Shown piece by piece: positions 24,264 to 34,179 of a DNA stretch of 64,000 bases. This stretch comes from Anaerolineae bacterium (GTDB lineage: Bacteria; Chloroflexota; Anaerolineae; Aggregatilineales; Phototrophicaceae). How positions within the stretch are numbered: the stretch's first letter is position 1; each line of letters begins with the position of its first letter. The translations under genes were made by a program, and so were the position numbers. The notes beneath the pieces were generated by a model. That model was not told the origin of the DNA. It saw nothing but the letters and a program-made list of their open reading frames with translations, and ran no database searches. Where the stretch lies: positions 124,001 through 188,000 of the forward strand of contig JAJECX010000044.1 of the NCBI GenBank assembly GCA_022821805.1, in the 5' to 3' direction.

Positions 24264-24794
24264 ATGCCAGAGGGCTTCGACAGTTTTTTGTTGCTTATAA
24301 CGATATTTGTCGTGGTAACGCTCGCTGCTTTCTGGCTGGCAATCGTCATTTGGGCTTACCGAGATATGCGCTCGCGATCACGCGATCCTCTAGCGCACTG
24401 GCTAGTCGCCATCATCGTGTTTCTGCTCAGTGTGCCCGGCCTATTCATTTACATTTTGCTTCGACCGCGGGAGACGCTTGCAGAGTCTTACGAGCGCTCA
24501 TTGGAAGAGGAAGCGCTGCTGCAAGAGATCGAAGAACGGCCGACCTGTCCCGGGTGCAGTCAGCGCGTACAGCATGATTGGCAGGCTTGCCCGCACTGCC
24601 ATCATCGGTTGAAGAAAGCCTGTGTCAACTGCGACTATCTGCTCGAACTGCCCTGGAATATTTGCCCGCGCTGTACAACCAGCCAGGTGAACTACACATC
24701 AGATGGCACAATCGCAACGAACTCGCGCCACGTCAAACCGTCCGAGCCGGCGCCGATCGACGCCAAGTGGGTTGCCTCGCAGCAGGTCGAATAA
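24264..24794 (+). CDS. Membrane protein with two C-terminal zinc ribbons
   Basis: 176 residues. Two membrane helices (about 8-30 and 45-66) are followed by a charged helix and two CxxC pairs repeated twice: C95/C98 with C109/C112, then C120/C123 with C134/C137. These form two double zinc ribbons on the cytoplasmic side. The final ~35 residues are probably disordered. Zinc-ribbon membrane proteins of this shape are common in Chloroflexota and their roles are unknown. It follows the previous gene in the same direction and converges on pyk. Confidence 0.75.
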   Translation: MPEGFDSFLLLITIFVVVTLAAFWLAIVIWAYRDMRSRSRDPLAHWLVAIIVFLLSVPGLFIYILLRPRETLAESYERSLEEEALLQEIEERPTCPGCSQRVQHDWQACPHCHHRLKKACVNCDYLLELPWNICPRCTTSQVNYTSDGTIATNSRHVKPSEPAPIDAKWVASQQVE

Positions 24795-24855
24795 ATACCG
24801 CTTGACAAGCCTTTAGATTCGTTTTGCGCGGCGGGATCCGCAGGCAAGGCGATCC

Positions 24856-26313
24856 TTAGATTTCGCCTTCCTCGCCTACAGTGTGGATCTTGACCAGATT
24901 CGTCTGGCCGTCGATGCCAAAGGGAACACCGGCGATGATGACAAGTCGGTCGCCACGCTCGACCAGGCGCTTTTCATGCGCTGTCCGCACGATGAGGCTG
25001 ATCATTTCGTCGATTGTGGTGAATTCTTGAACTTGCAGGGAAGTGACCCCCCATACAAGCGCCATGCGTCTCTGTGTCGTCGCATTTGGCGTCATGCAGA
25101 GGATTGGCGTGTTAGGGCGCTCTTTCGCTACGCGCCGCGTGGTATAGCCGGACATGCTCGTGGTCACAATCGCGCGCGGTTTGATGGCTTGCGAAATCTC
25201 TGTCGTCGTCCGGCAAATCGCGTCCGATATGTCTTCTCCCGCCTCACCGCCCGCTCTTTCGTCAAATGAAGTCGCCCGCTGGTAGCCGAGATTCTGCTCG
25301 GCGATTGAGGCGATCTCGCTCATCACTTCGACCGCGCGAACTGGATAGTTTCCGCTAGCGCTTTCCGCGCTCAGCATGATCGCGTCAGTACCATCGAGGA
25401 TCGCGTTGTATACATCGCTGGCTTCGGCGCGGGTCGGCCGGGGATTCTCCGTCATGGACTCGAGCATTTGAGTAGCGGTGATAACAGGCTTTGCCGCCAA
25501 ATTGCAGAGCTTGATGATGCGCTTCTGATGGAAAGGCACTTCTTCAGCCGGCGTTTCGATGCCGAGGTCGCCGCGCGCCACCATGATGCCATCGCAGACA
25601 GCGATGATCTCTTCAATGTTTTCCAGCGCTTCACCCATTTCAATCTTGGCGATGACTGCGGCGTGCCGGCCCAGCTGCCGCATCACTCCCTTCAATTCGC
25701 GGATGTCCGCGGCCGAGCGGACGAATGACATCGCCATGTAGTCGCAGTCTTTCGCCAGGGCGAATCTGATATCTTCGCGGTCTTTGTCAGTAATGGCGGA
25801 CAGGGTCAAGCGGGCGTTGGGAGCGGAAACTCCCTTTCTCGATTTCAAAGGACCGCCCACCAGGACTTCGCACAAGAGAATGCGGCCGTCTGCTTCGAGC
25901 ACAGTAAACTGCAAATTGCCATCATCGAGCAGTAGTGTCGTTCCCGCCTCGATATCGCGCAGGAACTCCGGATGAGGGAGCGACACGATTCCGTTGCCGC
26001 CAATTACATCTTCGAGCGTAAGCGTGATATTGTCGCCAATCCCGAGCATCATCGGATCCTGCTGCAAATCACCGATGCGAATCTTGGGACCCTGGATGTC
26101 GCAAAGGATCGCGACAACCGTGTCCTCTTCGGCAGCGAGCCGGCGGATATTGTCGATCGTCTCGCCGTGCGCGCGGTGATCGCCATGCGAAAAGTTGATG
26201 CGGGCGACGTTCATTCCGCCGCGGATCATGGCGCGCAGGGTCTCTGGATTTCGTGAAGCCGGGCCGATTGTGGCTACAATTTTGGTGTGCTTGTTGTCCA
26301 ATCTGAGTCGCAC
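24856..26313 (-). CDS. pyk: Pyruvate kinase
   Basis: 485 residues from a GTG at 26313 with AGAGGG just upstream, giving the normal N-terminus ending in KIVATIGPASRNPETLR. An ATG at 26358 would add 15 residues and has no ribosome site. Family motifs: NFSHG, the substrate motif AKIEMGEALENIEEI, GDLGIETPAEEVPFHQKR and TATQMLESM. The C-terminal regulatory domain follows from about 350. It converts PEP and ADP to pyruvate and ATP, the last glycolytic step. It follows eno by 67 nt on the same strand. Confidence 0.95.
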   Translation of the reverse strand: MRLRLDNKHTKIVATIGPASRNPETLRAMIRGGMNVARINFSHGDHRAHGETIDNIRRLAAEEDTVVAILCDIQGPKIRIGDLQQDPMMLGIGDNITLTLEDVIGGNGIVSLPHPEFLRDIEAGTTLLLDDGNLQFTVLEADGRILLCEVLVGGPLKSRKGVSAPNARLTLSAITDKDREDIRFALAKDCDYMAMSFVRSAADIRELKGVMRQLGRHAAVIAKIEMGEALENIEEIIAVCDGIMVARGDLGIETPAEEVPFHQKRIIKLCNLAAKPVITATQMLESMTENPRPTRAEASDVYNAILDGTDAIMLSAESASGNYPVRAVEVMSEIASIAEQNLGYQRATSFDERAGGEAGEDISDAICRTTTEISQAIKPRAIVTTSMSGYTTRRVAKERPNTPILCMTPNATTQRRMALVWGVTSLQVQEFTTIDEMISLIVRTAHEKRLVERGDRLVIIAGVPFGIDGQTNLVKIHTVGEEGEI

Positions 26314-26380
26314 GCGTTCCCTCTCGAACGTGACTCTGCCGCGCGCCCGTATGATCATCACGAGGCGGCGGCACCGCACA

Positions 26381-27932
<1,552 letters not shown>

Positions 27933-27968
27933 TCAGATTATGGATCCCGGATTGAGCGGACACTGGAG

Positions 27969-29147
27969 ATGAATAGCAAGCGAGACGTGTACCTTGACTA
28001 CTCGGCATCGACGCCGGTTGATCCACGCGTGCTTGATGCGATGATGCCGTATTTCAGCGAGATCTACGGCAATTCAACATCAAGCCACCGTCAGGGGCGG
28101 CTGGGCGAAAGCGCGATTGAAGATGCCCGTGGGCGCGTGGCGCGGATCCTGAACTGCAAGCCTTCGGAAGTTGTCTTCACCAGCTGCGGCTCGGAAAGCG
28201 ACAATCTAGCGATTCGTGGCGCCGCCTGGCGGGCGCGCCAGCGAGGCAAGCAGGTACGTTTGATAACCACGCCCGTTGAACATAGCGCTGTCATCAATAC
28301 CGTCATTCAGTTGGGCGAACTGATGGACGTTGAGACGGTCATCGTTCCGGTGGATCGATACGGCGCAGTCATGCTCAATGAATTTGCTGAAGCCTGCAAG
28401 GGAGGCGCGGCCATCGCCAGCATTATTTACGCCAACAACGAAGTGGGCAGCATCAATGAACTGGCGGAATTGGCGGCGATCGCGCGCGAAAATGGCGTGA
28501 TTTTTCACACGGACGCCGTACAGGCGGGCGGTCAATTGACGCTCGATGTGGAGCAGCTCGGCGTCGATCTCTTGAGCTTGTCAGCGCATAAGTTTTATGG
28601 TCCAAAGGGCGTCGGCCTGTTGTACATCAAGGATGGCATGGACTTGCCAAGCGTGATGACCGGCGGCGGGCATGAAGGCGACCGCCGCGCTGGCACGCAC
28701 AATACCGCCTTCATCGTGGGCTTGGCGACGGCTTTGGAACTGGCTTATACCGAATCGGAAGAGCGACTGACACATTTTCATCAATTGCGCGATAGGCTGA
28801 TCGCTGGAATCTTAACGCGTGTCGAGGGCGCCATATTGAGCGGACACCCGGCGGAGCGCCTGCCATCGCATGCCAGTTTCGTGCTGCCCGGTATAGACGC
28901 CAACGCGCTCTTGATGCACCTCGACATGAATGGCATTGCCGCCAGCAGCGGATCCGCCTGCAAGACCGGCAATCCGGAGCCGTCAACGGCGCTATTGGCG
29001 CTGGGCTACACGCCGGATGAGGCGAGGTGCGGTCTTCGTCTGTCGGTCGGCACACGCACGACCGAAGCGGATGTCGACTTCGCCTTGGAAGTCTTGGTCA
29101 ATGCGGTCGGCAAACTGCGTACTATGGAACGGGATTTCGTCACTTGA
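27969..29147 (+). CDS. Cysteine desulfurase (NifS/IscS family)
   Basis: 392 residues from the ATG at 27969. PLP lysine K208 sits in LSLSAHKFYGPKG, with His105 in TTPVEHSAV. The active Cys is C331 in SSGSACKTGNPEPSTAL, of the long-loop class I type seen in IscS and NifS rather than SufS. It removes sulfur from cysteine to leave a persulfide. It directly precedes mnmA (TTG start overlapping the stop), so its main partner is probably tRNA thiolation. It may also feed SufU, since no other desulfurase is visible. Confidence 0.95.
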   Translation: MNSKRDVYLDYSASTPVDPRVLDAMMPYFSEIYGNSTSSHRQGRLGESAIEDARGRVARILNCKPSEVVFTSCGSESDNLAIRGAAWRARQRGKQVRLITTPVEHSAVINTVIQLGELMDVETVIVPVDRYGAVMLNEFAEACKGGAAIASIIYANNEVGSINELAELAAIARENGVIFHTDAVQAGGQLTLDVEQLGVDLLSLSAHKFYGPKGVGLLYIKDGMDLPSVMTGGGHEGDRRAGTHNTAFIVGLATALELAYTESEERLTHFHQLRDRLIAGILTRVEGAILSGHPAERLPSHASFVLPGIDANALLMHLDMNGIAASSGSACKTGNPEPSTALLALGYTPDEARCGLRLSVGTRTTEADVDFALEVLVNAVGKLRTMERDFVT

Positions 29148-30286
29148 ACAAGCATACCATCCGCGTGGTCGTCGCCATGAGCGGCGGTGTCGATAGCTCT
29201 GTTGCGGCGGCGCTTTTAGTCCAAGAGGGCTACGATGTCGTCGGCATGATGATGCGCTTGTGGTCGGATGAGGCGGCCGGCGGCGCCGAACATAATCGCT
29301 GCTGCACGCCCGGTCAAATGCAAAGCGCGCGGCGCATCGCGAATCGGCTAGGTATACCCTTTTACGTATTGGATACGAAGGACGTGTTTCGCGAAAGCGT
29401 CGTCCAGTATTTCATCGACCAGCACCGCGAAGGTTTTACGCCCAATCCCTGTCTTGAATGCAATCGACGCATTCGCTTTGACTGGCTGCTGCGTCATGCG
29501 ATTGCCCTGGATGCGGATTACCTGGCTACCGGACATTACGCCCGTATCACGAAGAATGCGGCCGGTGGCTGGCTGCTTAAGAAGGGGCTGGACTCGGGCA
29601 AGGACCAGAGCTACGTATTGAGCGTAATGGGGCAGGAGCAGCTATCCAAGACGCTCTTCCCGGTCGGTGATTATCCTAAAGCGAACGTGCGTCGCATCGC
29701 AGGCGAACTGGGCTTGGATGTCGCCAACAAGAAAGACAGTCAAGATCTATGCTTCCTAGGGAACAACGACTACCGCGATTTCCTACGGATCTACGCGCCT
29801 GAGGTGATGGTTACGGGTCCGATCATGACGAGCACCGGTGAGATCCTGGGTAAACATCGGGGATTGTCCAACTATACGATTGGACAGCGCAAGGGTTTGG
29901 GCATCTCGTACAGCGAGCCACTGTATGTATTGGCGATGAATCCATACAAGAATGCGCTGGTCGTCGGTACGCGCGCTGAGCTCGGGCGCGACCAACTGGA
30001 AGCGGCGAACTTTAACTGGGTGTGTGGCGTCGCCCCGGCGGACGCGGCCTTCCGCGCTGAGGTCAAGATTCGCTACCGGTCCCGGCCTCAAAGCGCGCTG
30101 GTACGCATGCTAGGGAGCGAGCGCGTTCGTATTGTCTTTGACGAACCGCAGCGTGACATCACGCCGGGTCAGGCGGCAGTCGTTTATCAAGATGATATCT
30201 GCCTTGGCGGCGGAGTGATCGTCAAGTTTGAAGACGAGCAGAGCGGATTACAAGCCTGCGATAAAGCCGTTGACATCGCCTGGTAG
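29144..30286 (+). CDS. mnmA: tRNA-specific 2-thiouridylase MnmA
   Basis: 380 residues from a TTG at 29144 that overlaps the desulfurase stop (TTGA). This gives MNKHTIRVVVAMSGGVDSS, the normal distance to the PP-loop. Other motifs: TPNPCLECNRRIRF with the catalytic Cys (C106), NKKDSQDLCFLGNNDYR with the second Cys, and GQRKGLGISY. It adenylates and thiolates U34 of Glu, Gln and Lys tRNAs. Its 3' end overlaps the convergent prepilin peptidase gene by 39 nt. Confidence 0.95.
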   Translation: MNKHTIRVVVAMSGGVDSSVAAALLVQEGYDVVGMMMRLWSDEAAGGAEHNRCCTPGQMQSARRIANRLGIPFYVLDTKDVFRESVVQYFIDQHREGFTPNPCLECNRRIRFDWLLRHAIALDADYLATGHYARITKNAAGGWLLKKGLDSGKDQSYVLSVMGQEQLSKTLFPVGDYPKANVRRIAGELGLDVANKKDSQDLCFLGNNDYRDFLRIYAPEVMVTGPIMTSTGEILGKHRGLSNYTIGQRKGLGISYSEPLYVLAMNPYKNALVVGTRAELGRDQLEAANFNWVCGVAPADAAFRAEVKIRYRSRPQSALVRMLGSERVRIVFDEPQRDITPGQAAVVYQDDICLGGGVIVKFEDEQSGLQACDKAVDIAW

Positions 30287-31093
30287 CAGCATCACAACAT
30301 AGATTGAAGCAATGATGTACGGACCGTAGGGCAAGGCGGTAAATGGCTGGTAGCCTCCGGACGCGCGCTTAACGGCGAGGTAAAACAGCGCGACTATACC
30401 ACCTAGCAGAATAGCCAGCGCCATCGCATTCAGGACATCGGGAAACCCTACGATGAGGCCTCCCACGGTCATCAAATAGACATCGCCCTTCCCGAAGGCA
30501 GTGACATCTTTGGGCAATAACCATCGTTTCGATGCTAGCCGCGCAAAGAGTCGCCCGCCCAGATACACAAGTGAAAAAGCGAGCCCGGCGCAAAGAGCGC
30601 CAACCAGTATTGCGGCTGTCGTCGGAGGCGAAAGGGGAAAGGCGAAAGCGCGGACAATGGCGAGCGCGCCGATCGCCAGCAAGGACGGAGCGTGTATCCG
30701 TTTTTGCTCGAGATCAATGACGGCAATCAGAATAAAGAAGAAGACCTGCGTCAGCCAGATCAGGGTCTCTGCGGAAGACAACTCATATCTATCAATCGCG
30801 ATTACATGCGTAAGCGTGATTAGCAAGGATGAGGCAATCGCCACCAGGGCATAGCGCCAGGAGACCGCCCTTCGCTCGGCGCGACCAGCGCTCGAATGTT
30901 TGCCCCCCCTGTGCGGCTCGTGGCGCAATCCGAATGCGCGAGTCATCACATGCAGCCATGCCGACGGTCTGCGCCAGCGCCCGTTGGGATAGTTGGGCAA
31001 ACCAGGCGGTCGTCCAAGGGACGGATCGTCTGCCAATAGGTTGACGACTCCGCCCATCAAAAGACCGATTAGCGCCACCGGCAGCCATTCCAT
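30248..31093 (-). CDS. Prepilin peptidase-like A24 aspartyl protease, lacking the Cys-rich methylase part
   Basis: 281 residues from the ATG at 31093. About seven membrane helices. The two catalytic aspartates of the A24 family are visible in IAVIDLEQKRI and in the GxGD motif FGKGDVYLM. The N-terminal loop lacks the CxxC pairs of classical PilD methyltransferase regions and is instead short and basic (HRGGKHSSAGRAERR). It probably cleaves type IV pilin-like leader peptides at the membrane. It is the last gene of a five-gene minus-strand block and overlaps mnmA by 39 nt. Confidence 0.88.
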   Translation of the reverse strand: MEWLPVALIGLLMGGVVNLLADDPSLGRPPGLPNYPNGRWRRPSAWLHVMTRAFGLRHEPHRGGKHSSAGRAERRAVSWRYALVAIASSLLITLTHVIAIDRYELSSAETLIWLTQVFFFILIAVIDLEQKRIHAPSLLAIGALAIVRAFAFPLSPPTTAAILVGALCAGLAFSLVYLGGRLFARLASKRWLLPKDVTAFGKGDVYLMTVGGLIVGFPDVLNAMALAILLGGIVALFYLAVKRASGGYQPFTALPYGPYIIASIYVVMLLPGDVNGFIAGL

Positions 31094-31105
31094 CAGCGCC
31101 AATCC

Positions 31106-31660
31106 CTAGCGTGGGGCTGGCGCGATTTCGGGGGGCGGAGGCAGCAGCGAAAACGATATGATCAGCAGTATGAGCACAGCAGCAAGGATGACAACGAGCA
31201 GGGCAGCTTGCTTGGAGCGCGTCAGAGCGGGCTCATGCGCGGGCTCTTTAGCCGTATCATAAATCATATCTACCGGGCTTAGGGAAGTTTCGCTCAAACG
31301 CCACAGCTTCAGCTGCGGCTTGCTGCGCTCGAGCGACACGATAAGCTGCAGAATGCCGCTGTCTGCCCATTCGTTCACGTCAGCAGTTGACGGTATCGGC
31401 GCGCTCCTCGGATGCGAATGGTAAACGCCGATAAATTCGAGCTGCGCATCGTCGATCGCTTTCAGCGCCTGCAGCTGCTCATTCGGATCCAGCTTGTATC
31501 GTTTTTCCGCAGCCTGAGCCCCATTCTGCATAGGAAACGCGGCGGCAATGTGATCGCCTGTTCCAGCGAGCAAACCGCAAGCTTCCAACGGTCTCTCATC
31601 AAGCGCATGGTCAGCGATCTGGCGCGCGACCGAATATGGAATAGTAAATGCCATGGTCAT
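31106..31660 (-). CDS. JAMM/MPN metallopeptidase with C-terminal membrane anchor
   Basis: 184 residues. The JAMM site is complete: Glu26 in RPLEACGLL, then H81-x-H83-P and S91-x-x-D94 in GVYHSHPRSAPIPSTAD. A hydrophobic helix (about 151-173, ALLVVILAAVLILLIISFSL) close to the C-terminus makes it tail-anchored, with the peptidase in the cytoplasm. Bacterial JAMM proteins remove C-terminal extensions from sulfur carriers or ubiquitin-like proteins, or cut other substrates. No ubiquitin-like, E1 or CysO-like gene is seen. Its ATG overlaps the upstream stop by 4 nt (ATGA). Confidence 0.88.
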   Translation of the reverse strand: MTMAFTIPYSVARQIADHALDERPLEACGLLAGTGDHIAAAFPMQNGAQAAEKRYKLDPNEQLQALKAIDDAQLEFIGVYHSHPRSAPIPSTADVNEWADSGILQLIVSLERSKPQLKLWRLSETSLSPVDMIYDTAKEPAHEPALTRSKQAALLVVILAAVLILLIISFSLLPPPPEIAPAPR

Positions 31661-32019
31661 CGGTCGTCGGCTGGAATCGCGAATTCAATCTGACACGCAT
31701 CCTGCGCGGGATTGCGCGTCTCATAGTAGAGTTCAGCGGTCAGCCTGTAGTCGCCGGCGGGATTATCGACGCCGCGGATATGCATGGTGAATTCATTGTC
31801 ATAGTGCATTGTGGCGATGACATCCAGGTCGCTCACTTGAAGACCATCGGAACGATGCGCTGTTATCACCAAATTGGGGCGCTCCAGAAAGGGCGTCAGC
31901 TTGAGATTGACTTTGACACGAAATCGATCGGGGTAGGGGGTCACGCGGAAATCTTCGATTTTGACCTTGTGTTTCGGTTGCGGCACGAGGCCCGAGTCGT
32001 TGAACAGGTTGATTTCCAC
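31657..32019 (-). CDS. Beta-rich protein of unknown function, coupled to the JAMM peptidase
   Basis: 120 residues, rich in alternating hydrophobic strands (FRVKVNLKLTPF, NLVITAHRSD, EFTMHIRGV, YRLTAELYYE), suggesting an immunoglobulin-like beta-sandwich. No signal peptide or metal motif; it ends without a Gly-Gly tail. Its stop overlaps the JAMM start by 4 nt, so the two are made together, and the ACT-like gene ends 2 nt upstream. It could be a regulator or substrate of the peptidase. No family recognised. Confidence 0.7.
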   Translation of the reverse strand: MEINLFNDSGLVPQPKHKVKIEDFRVTPYPDRFRVKVNLKLTPFLERPNLVITAHRSDGLQVSDLDVIATMHYDNEFTMHIRGVDNPAGDYRLTAELYYETRNPAQDACQIEFAIPADDR

Positions 32020-32021
32020 GA

Positions 32022-32459
32022 CTATGCGCTCTCCTTTTGCAAGTCGCTCAGTGTGCGCATTGCCTTGTCGAAATCTTCCGCCAGGACAAGCAAATGATCA
32101 CGCGAATAAGCAGCGAAAGCTAAGATGGGGATTTCAACTGCCGCCAGCGCCGCCGCCAGCCGCGCAATCAAACCGACAAGGTCTGGCGCCAGCGCCACGT
32201 CGAGGGTGATTAGACGATAGGCTTGTTCGCTTGCCTCCGCTTGCCGCAGACGCGCGCGAAAGTCGGCTCGCGCCTCGTCCGGCATCAGCAGGGTAACTTC
32301 GTCTTTATCGACAATCAGAGCGCAATACGGTCTTTCGATATCGGCAACGATGCCTGCGGCCAGCGTGATAGCGCTGGGCGGCAGTTTCAGAAGGCGATAA
32401 AGGCGACCGTCGCTATACAGGTTGACGCTGCGCAATACGTCGTCGACAGTCTGAATCAT
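32022..32459 (-). CDS. ACT-like domain protein (CASTOR/aspartokinase-type fold suspected)
   Basis: 145 residues without a catalytic motif. The sequence looks like two beta-alpha-beta ACT-like halves: about 5-65 (GRLYRLLKLPPSA, ...YCALIVDKDEVTLLMP) and 80-140 (YRLITLDVALAPDLVGLIAR, ...IPILAFAAYSRDHLLVL). The LVGLIARLAAALAAVEIPIL segment and the DHLLV strand are typical of amino-acid-sensing ACT domains. Ligand unknown. Neighbours lie 2 nt and 6 nt away, so it belongs to the same operon as the SerK/SbnI-like gene, which would fit serine or another amino acid as a signal (inference). Confidence 0.7.
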   Translation of the reverse strand: MIQTVDDVLRSVNLYSDGRLYRLLKLPPSAITLAAGIVADIERPYCALIVDKDEVTLLMPDEARADFRARLRQAEASEQAYRLITLDVALAPDLVGLIARLAAALAAVEIPILAFAAYSRDHLLVLAEDFDKAMRTLSDLQKESA

Positions 32460-32465
32460 TGAGAA

Positions 32466-33284
32466 TCACTCATCGAATTGATAAGTCGCCTCGGCGTAAT
32501 AGCGGACGCTGCGCTGGGCGTATTGCTTGCGCAGCCACTCTTCAAACTGTTGATTCTTAGTCTTAAGGCGCAAAGTCGAGCGCAAGTCGGCCATGGGATA
32601 ATTGAGATTGAGCGCGCGTCCATGAATGATGTGGCGGCTCACGCCAGGCGGCAAATAAGCCTGCTGGACAGCGGCGTCGATGATATCCTGCGGCTGATAA
32701 TGGGGAAACATTACCAAGGCAACCCCGCTGGGGAACAAGGACCAAATCAGACCCGGGTCGGTCAGGGGCGTGCGATAGAGCGTCGCGTTGACATGATATG
32801 ACTCGACCACCTGCCGAAGAGTGGCGTTGCGTTCCGCCAGGCTGTCGACGACTGCGCTGATGCTGTAGACCGGTCCATCGCGCAGCAAGACCTGTGCCAC
32901 CGCTTTTGAGTCCCAGCCATCATTCACATCAATGTGATCGATGTCTTCCAACATTCGCAGGAATCGCTGCGCATCCCAATCGGCTACGATGTGCTGCCAA
33001 ACGCCGAGATCAACCCATTCCGTTTCGTAGTCGGCGATCTGTACCAATATATGCCGGTAGCCCAAGTTCTGTAAAGAGACGTGGCGGTTCGAGCCGTCCA
33101 TTAACACATACATTTCATCGGTGAACTCGGCAACCACTGGCGGATTGGTGAAGAATTCAGCCCGCTTCAGCCGTTCCATCAAGGGCTGCGATCGCTGGAT
33201 ATCGCCCTTTTCGTGCGGCAATATGTTCTCAACCGGGACGATGCGCAGCTTCGGCGGCGGCACGCTAACCGGATTCGAAATCAT
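32466..33284 (-). CDS. ParB/Srx-fold protein similar to SbnI / free serine kinase SerK
   Basis: 272 residues from the ATG at 33284; an upstream in-frame ATG at 33320 overlaps a TACAAT box and is less likely. The N-terminal ~100 residues match the SbnI/SerK type of ParB-like domain: ILPHEKGDIQRSQPLMERLK, NPPVVAEFTDEMYVLMDGSN, RH and the VQIADYETEWVDL strand. In that group the domain binds nucleotide and phosphorylates free serine (SbnI, SerK), whereas true ParB proteins bind CTP and DNA. The C-terminal ~150 residues are unassigned. First gene of the five-gene block. Confidence 0.75.
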   Translation of the reverse strand: MISNPVSVPPPKLRIVPVENILPHEKGDIQRSQPLMERLKRAEFFTNPPVVAEFTDEMYVLMDGSNRHVSLQNLGYRHILVQIADYETEWVDLGVWQHIVADWDAQRFLRMLEDIDHIDVNDGWDSKAVAQVLLRDGPVYSISAVVDSLAERNATLRQVVESYHVNATLYRTPLTDPGLIWSLFPSGVALVMFPHYQPQDIIDAAVQQAYLPPGVSRHIIHGRALNLNYPMADLRSTLRLKTKNQQFEEWLRKQYAQRSVRYYAEATYQFDE

Positions 33285-33387
33285 CGCAATACCTAGTAGA
33301 ATGGCTCGATATTGTAGCATAGCCTAGCATGAACGGGGCGACAGGGCAATTGCGCTGAAAACGGCACAGTTGATAAGGAGCGAAATA

Positions 33388-33912
33388 ATGGGAGCTGAGC
33401 AGCAGGGCGCGGATGCAACAAAGGGTCGTTGGCTGACAATGCCGCGTACGCTGTCCTTCGTGATGAACGGCGACGCGGTGCTGCTGCTAAAACGCGCCGC
33501 GCATAAACGCGTTTTCCCCAATCAGTATAATGGTTTGGGCGGGCACGTTGAGCGTGACGAAGACCTATACAGCAGCGCCTTGCGCGAGATTGAAGAAGAG
33601 AGCGGCTTAAGGACGCATTCGCTGAAACTGCGCAGCATCCACAACATTGACGCTGGCCGCGTCACTGGAATCTTGCTATTTGTCTTTACTGCCATCAGCG
33701 AGACAAGAGCGCTCCGCCGAGATTGTCCCGAAGGCAGGCTGGAATGGATACCCAAGGATCGCGTATTTGAATTGGACCTAGTTGAGGATCTGCCGGATCT
33801 GCTCGCCCGCATCTTCGCGATGGACGATGAGCAGCCGCCAGCCTATGCCCATGTACATTACGATGAGAGCGACCGGATCACTCTGCGCTTTCGAGCCGAT
33901 GACGATGGATGA
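33388..33912 (+). CDS. Nudix hydrolase (MutT-like)
   Basis: 174 residues from the ATG at 33388 (AAGGAG upstream). The Nudix box GHVERDEDLYSSALREIEEE continues into SGL and fits GX5EX7REUXEEXGU (residues 52-74). TMPRTLSFVMNGDAVLLLKR upstream matches MTH1/8-oxo-dGTP diphosphatase-type proteins that sanitise oxidised nucleotides. The exact substrate is unproven. Its stop overlaps the next small frame as ATGA. Confidence 0.92.
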   Translation: MGAEQQGADATKGRWLTMPRTLSFVMNGDAVLLLKRAAHKRVFPNQYNGLGGHVERDEDLYSSALREIEEESGLRTHSLKLRSIHNIDAGRVTGILLFVFTAISETRALRRDCPEGRLEWIPKDRVFELDLVEDLPDLLARIFAMDDEQPPAYAHVHYDESDRITLRFRADDDG

Positions 33913-34130
33913 CAGATTTCGCCCGCGGCAGCTTCGATTGGCGGCCGACGCCGACTCGAATCCGCTGTTCGTTTCTGACAAGCAACGGAATTTGCATGTG
34001 CGAACAGATCTTGCCGCTAGCAACTTTGTCGGCGCTGGCGGCGTACAGATTGACAGGCGAGCATAAGCGCATACCTGGGCATGCTGTGGACTACCTGAAC
34101 GATGAGAATGATCGCGCTTTCGTTTCTTAA
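33909..34130 (+). CDS. Possible small protein coupled to the Nudix gene
   Basis: 73 residues, ATG overlapping the Nudix stop by 4 nt. No family, no membrane helix of full length, and composition is ordinary. The ATGA overlap is the only support; competing frames on the other strand are equally open. Treat as doubtful. Confidence 0.3.
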   Translation: MTDFARGSFDWRPTPTRIRCSFLTSNGICMCEQILPLATLSALAAYRLTGEHKRIPGHAVDYLNDENDRAFVS

Positions 34131-34179
34131 GAATTGAACGAACGTTACGTCAGGTATCGAAGAGTTAACTGGATTATGA

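Noticed and set aside
26314-26379. ATG at 26358 as pyruvate kinase start
   Set aside because: No ribosome site; the GTG at 26313 has AGAGGG upstream and gives the normal N-terminus.
31106-32019. Ubiquitin-like conjugation system (BilABCD-type) suggested by the JAMM peptidase
   Set aside because: No E1, E2 or beta-grasp gene is visible; the neighbouring 120-residue protein has no Gly-Gly end.
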